This document shows positions 6,186 to 6,248 of a stretch of DNA of 6,248 nt, one piece after another. The position numbers and the translations under genes were made by a program. The stretch spans positions 1 to 6,248 of the forward strand of contig JAPULM010000219.1 of NCBI GenBank assembly GCA_027294925.1. Reading direction: 5' to 3'. The notes under the pieces were generated by a model, which did not search any database, was not told where the DNA came from, and saw nothing but the letters and a program-made list of their open reading frames with translations. The stretch's first letter is position 1. Every line of letters begins with the position of its first letter. This stretch comes from a bacterium (lineage in GTDB: Bacteria; Tectomicrobia; Entotheonellia; Entotheonellales; Entotheonellaceae).

Positions 6186-6248
6186 TTAGGAAGCTGACCG
6201 TAGTTGCTGGCGCGGCGTCGTTAATAGTTGATGAACCATATCGACAAC
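6186..6248 (-). CDS. C-terminal end of an upstream gene, possibly the UGSC-motif partner
   Basis: Read on the minus strand from the window edge, the frame gives VVDMVHQLLTTPRQQLRSAS and then TAA at 6188-6186. An amphipathic helix followed by a short basic tail is a common protein end. Its position, same strand and directly upstream of the 365-residue protein, is where a UGSC-motif partner would be expected, and such partners often end in a helix of this kind. With only 20 residues this is inference. A plus-strand frame is also open across 6050-6248 but has no ATG. Confidence 0.35.
   Translation of the reverse strand, partial: VVDMVHQLLTTPRQQLRSAS

Noticed and set aside
6050..6248. Plus-strand frame open for 199 bases to the window edge (ending KLTVVAGAASLIVDEPYRQ)
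   Set aside because: There is no ATG and no ribosome site; the only possible starts are a GTG at 6152 or a TTG. The minus-strand tail with a stop at 6186 fits the neighbouring gene direction better, though the two cannot be fully separated.

Overview
The window reads as bacterial chromosome of roughly even base composition. Genes are densely packed, most have Shine-Dalgarno sites, and the standard genetic code applies. The gene mix is a GAF-domain protein, a small potassium channel, a GNAT acetyltransferase, a dUTPase and a UGSC-neighbourhood protein. It fits a proteobacterium, perhaps a gammaproteobacterium, but this is only an impression from protein similarity. No rRNA, tRNA, CRISPR array, insertion sequence or phage module was seen.

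Layout, left to right. (1) Positions 1-2195, plus strand: a long GAF-domain protein gene whose start lies left of the window. One in-frame TGA at 681-683 cuts it in two. (2) Positions 2874-2204, minus strand, convergent with gene 1: a six-segment potassium channel gene. It is readable as one protein only if three single-base frame changes are allowed, and the TLTTLGYGDVTP selectivity filter sits alone in a different frame from the pieces on either side. (3) Positions 3510-2956, minus strand: an intact GNAT acetyltransferase. (4) Positions 3511-3704: a divergent control region with several small palindromes. (5) Positions 3705-4904, plus strand: a likely operon of an intact dUTPase, a zinc-ribbon membrane protein and a small frameshifted gene. 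(6) Positions 6024-4927, minus strand: an intact 365-residue protein of a family that, from memory, is found beside UGSC-motif (seleno)proteins. (7) Positions 6248-6186, minus strand: the probable last 20 residues of the next gene upstream.

The main theme is broken genes beside intact ones. Reconstruction shows one nonsense codon and four frame changes in three genes, while four genes (GNAT, dUTPase, zinc-ribbon protein, UGSC-neighbourhood protein) are clean. Either the channel and its neighbours are decaying, or the assembly has local errors; the sequence alone cannot decide. There is no clear new defence or mobile system. The best leads are the displaced channel filter, the TGA in the GAF gene, the dUTPase with two changed active-site aromatics, and the UGSC-type locus running off the right edge.
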